Assembly: GCA_020048255.1 (NCBI GenBank)
Contig: JAIFMR010000010.1
Coordinates: 1-6,414 of the forward strand
DNA length: 6,414 nt
DNA from: Rhodoferax sp.
Lineage (GTDB): Bacteria; Pseudomonadota; Gammaproteobacteria; Burkholderiales; Burkholderiaceae_C
Direction: 5' to 3'
Part shown: positions 5,437 to 6,414 of the stretch, in pieces
Layout of the letters: every line of letters starts with the position of its first letter
Position numbering within the stretch: position 1 is the stretch's first letter
Program-made: the position numbers and the translations under genes
The notes under the pieces: generated by a model
What the model was told of the DNA's origin: nothing
Databases searched by the model: none
Seen by the model: only the letters and a program-made list of their open reading frames with translations

Positions 5437-6357
5437 ATGAGCCAAGCTGCCACGCGCCCCATGTCTGCGGCACTGCCTTTGCTGGTGCTGTTGTTTTCCT
5501 CGTCGCTGTGGGGTCTGTCTTGGTGGCCCCTCAAACAATTTGTTGAAGTGGGCTTGGCCGGGCCGGTGCTTTCCATGCTGGTTTACGGCCCGGTGGGGCT
5601 GGCTTTGGCCATCTTTCTGTGGCTTGAGAGATCTGCCTGGAAAAAACAGGCCGGCTTGTTGCTGGCGCTGGCGGTGGTCGGCGGCTGGGCCAACACCTCG
5701 TTTGTCAATGCCCTGATGCAAGGCGATGTGGTGCGGGTGATGTTTTTGTTTTACCTGTCTCCGGTGTGGTCGGTGCTGGGCGGCTGGTTATTCTTGCGGG
5801 AACGGGTGAACCTGCGGCGCAAGCTGGCCGTAGCCGTGGCCTTGGCCGGACTCTGGCTGGTGCTGGGCGGTGCGCAGGCGTTCAACACGGCTCTGAGCAT
5901 GGCCGATGTGCTGGCGCTGACGGCGGGTCTGGCCTTTGCCGGCAACAATGTGATTGCCCGCGCCGGGCAAGAGATCCCGATTCGCTCCAAAACCGCGGCG
6001 GTGTTCATGGGCTGTGGCGTGTTGTCCCTGGTTTGGGTCTGGGGCCTGGGCGCATCAATTCCCGAGGTGTCACTGCCGGTGTCGCTGGCCGTGGCGGGTT
6101 ACGGGTTTGGCTGGCTACTGCTGGCCACGGCCACCTGGCAGTTTGGCGTGACCCACATGGAAAGCGGCCGTGCTGGCGTGGTGATGCTGGCTGAGCTGCT
6201 GGTGGCCGTGCTGACCGCCACCTGGTGGGGTGGCGAGCCTTTGTCAACACAGGAATGGGTGGGTGGGGCGCTGATCGCCTGCGCCGCCCTGATCGAAGCC
6301 ACCGACACCGGGGCACAGGCCAGCCCCACCCCACTTTTGAACAAGGAGCACACATGA
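5437..6357 (+). CDS. EamA/DMT-superfamily 10-TM transporter
   Basis: This 306-residue inner-membrane protein has ten hydrophobic segments at about 12-30, 42-63, 72-92, 99-120, 129-146, 154-174, 186-204, 212-231, 245-264 and 273-288. The two EamA repeats end in matching signatures: LSPVWSVLGGWLFLRERVNL (107-126), and GVVMLAELLVAVLTA (247-261) followed by WWGGEPLS (263-270). Family members move amino acids, nucleotides and other small metabolites, often outward. SMR guanidinium exporters (Gdx/SugE) belong to the same superfamily but are four-TM dimers, so this is not Gdx. In this operon it may export an intermediate or import the substrate (inference). There is no clear Shine-Dalgarno sequence; ATG 5461 (residue 9) is an alternative start still before TM1. 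The stop overlaps the next start as ATGA. Confidence 0.87.
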   Translation: MSQAATRPMSAALPLLVLLFSSSLWGLSWWPLKQFVEVGLAGPVLSMLVYGPVGLALAIFLWLERSAWKKQAGLLLALAVVGGWANTSFVNALMQGDVVRVMFLFYLSPVWSVLGGWLFLRERVNLRRKLAVAVALAGLWLVLGGAQAFNTALSMADVLALTAGLAFAGNNVIARAGQEIPIRSKTAAVFMGCGVLSLVWVWGLGASIPEVSLPVSLAVAGYGFGWLLLATATWQFGVTHMESGRAGVVMLAELLVAVLTATWWGGEPLSTQEWVGGALIACAALIEATDTGAQASPTPLLNKEHT

Positions 6358-6414
6358 GCACGGTATGGATGAACGAGTTGTCCTGGGTTGATTACCAGGC
6401 GCGCATCGGCAAAG
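6354..6414 (+). CDS. Creatininase-family amidohydrolase, N-terminal 20 codons only
   Basis: ATG 6354 overlaps the EamA stop (ATGA) and has an excellent AAGGAG (6343-6348) five bases upstream. The 20 visible residues, MSTVWMNELSWVDYQARIGK, resemble the start of creatininase-family proteins, where an (E)LSWxEY-type opening precedes a metal-binding glutamate strand. The family is Zn/Mn-dependent and includes creatinine amidohydrolase, formamide hydrolases and mycofactocin peptidase. Metal ligands lie outside the window, so the call rests on the N-terminal motif alone. The gene would supply the C-N hydrolysis step of the operon; a cyclic guanidino compound such as creatinine is a natural candidate substrate. 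Confidence 0.62.
   Translation, partial: MSTVWMNELSWVDYQARIGK

Noticed and set aside
1..6414. Insertion sequence, integrase or attachment site marking recent transfer
   Set aside because: No transposase-like coding, terminal inverted repeats or target duplications were seen, and the genes look alike in base composition.

Overview
The window (GC-rich, dense codirectional genes, ImuA/ImuB of the betaproteobacterial type) most resembles a chromosomal segment of a Burkholderiales bacterium, probably Comamonadaceae. This is judged from protein character only, since no database search was possible. It holds two divergent transcription units separated by a regulatory region of about 385 bp.

Left, minus strand (1-1418): an SOS mutagenesis cassette. 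imuA is complete and imuB is cut by the left edge; their coding regions overlap by 32 bases. A perfect CTGT-N8-ACAG LexA box lies 20 bases upstream of imuA. A dnaE2-type polymerase gene may follow imuB outside the window.

Centre (1419-1802): going rightward, the region holds the LexA box, repeats and a 23-bp near-palindrome, a strong sigma-54 (RpoN) -24/-12 promoter match (1587-1603), a ykkC-family riboswitch of guanidine-I type (about 1662-1766), and a short leader with an ambiguous translation start.

Right, plus strand (1803-6414): a tightly packed operon. In order it encodes a periplasmic NMT1/SsuA/TauA-type substrate-binding protein, a membrane di-iron fatty-acid-desaturase/hydroxylase-like protein with three intact histidine boxes, two classical short-chain dehydrogenases, a 10-TM EamA/DMT transporter, and the first 20 codons of what looks like a creatininase-family amidohydrolase. 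After the 51-base gap behind the binding protein, junctions are +1, -1, +22 and -4 bases, so these genes are almost certainly cotranscribed.

Working model (inference): under nitrogen limitation the sigma-54 promoter makes the transcript and the riboswitch allows expression when guanidine is present. The products would then bind, transport and oxidatively catabolise a guanidine-containing compound: membrane oxygenase, then alcohol/carbonyl dehydrogenases, then C-N hydrolysis by the creatininase-like enzyme. No guanidine carboxylase, carboxyguanidine deiminase, allophanate hydrolase or SMR-type guanidinium exporter is visible. The gene set therefore differs from the well-known guanidine pathways and is the candidate undescribed system here.
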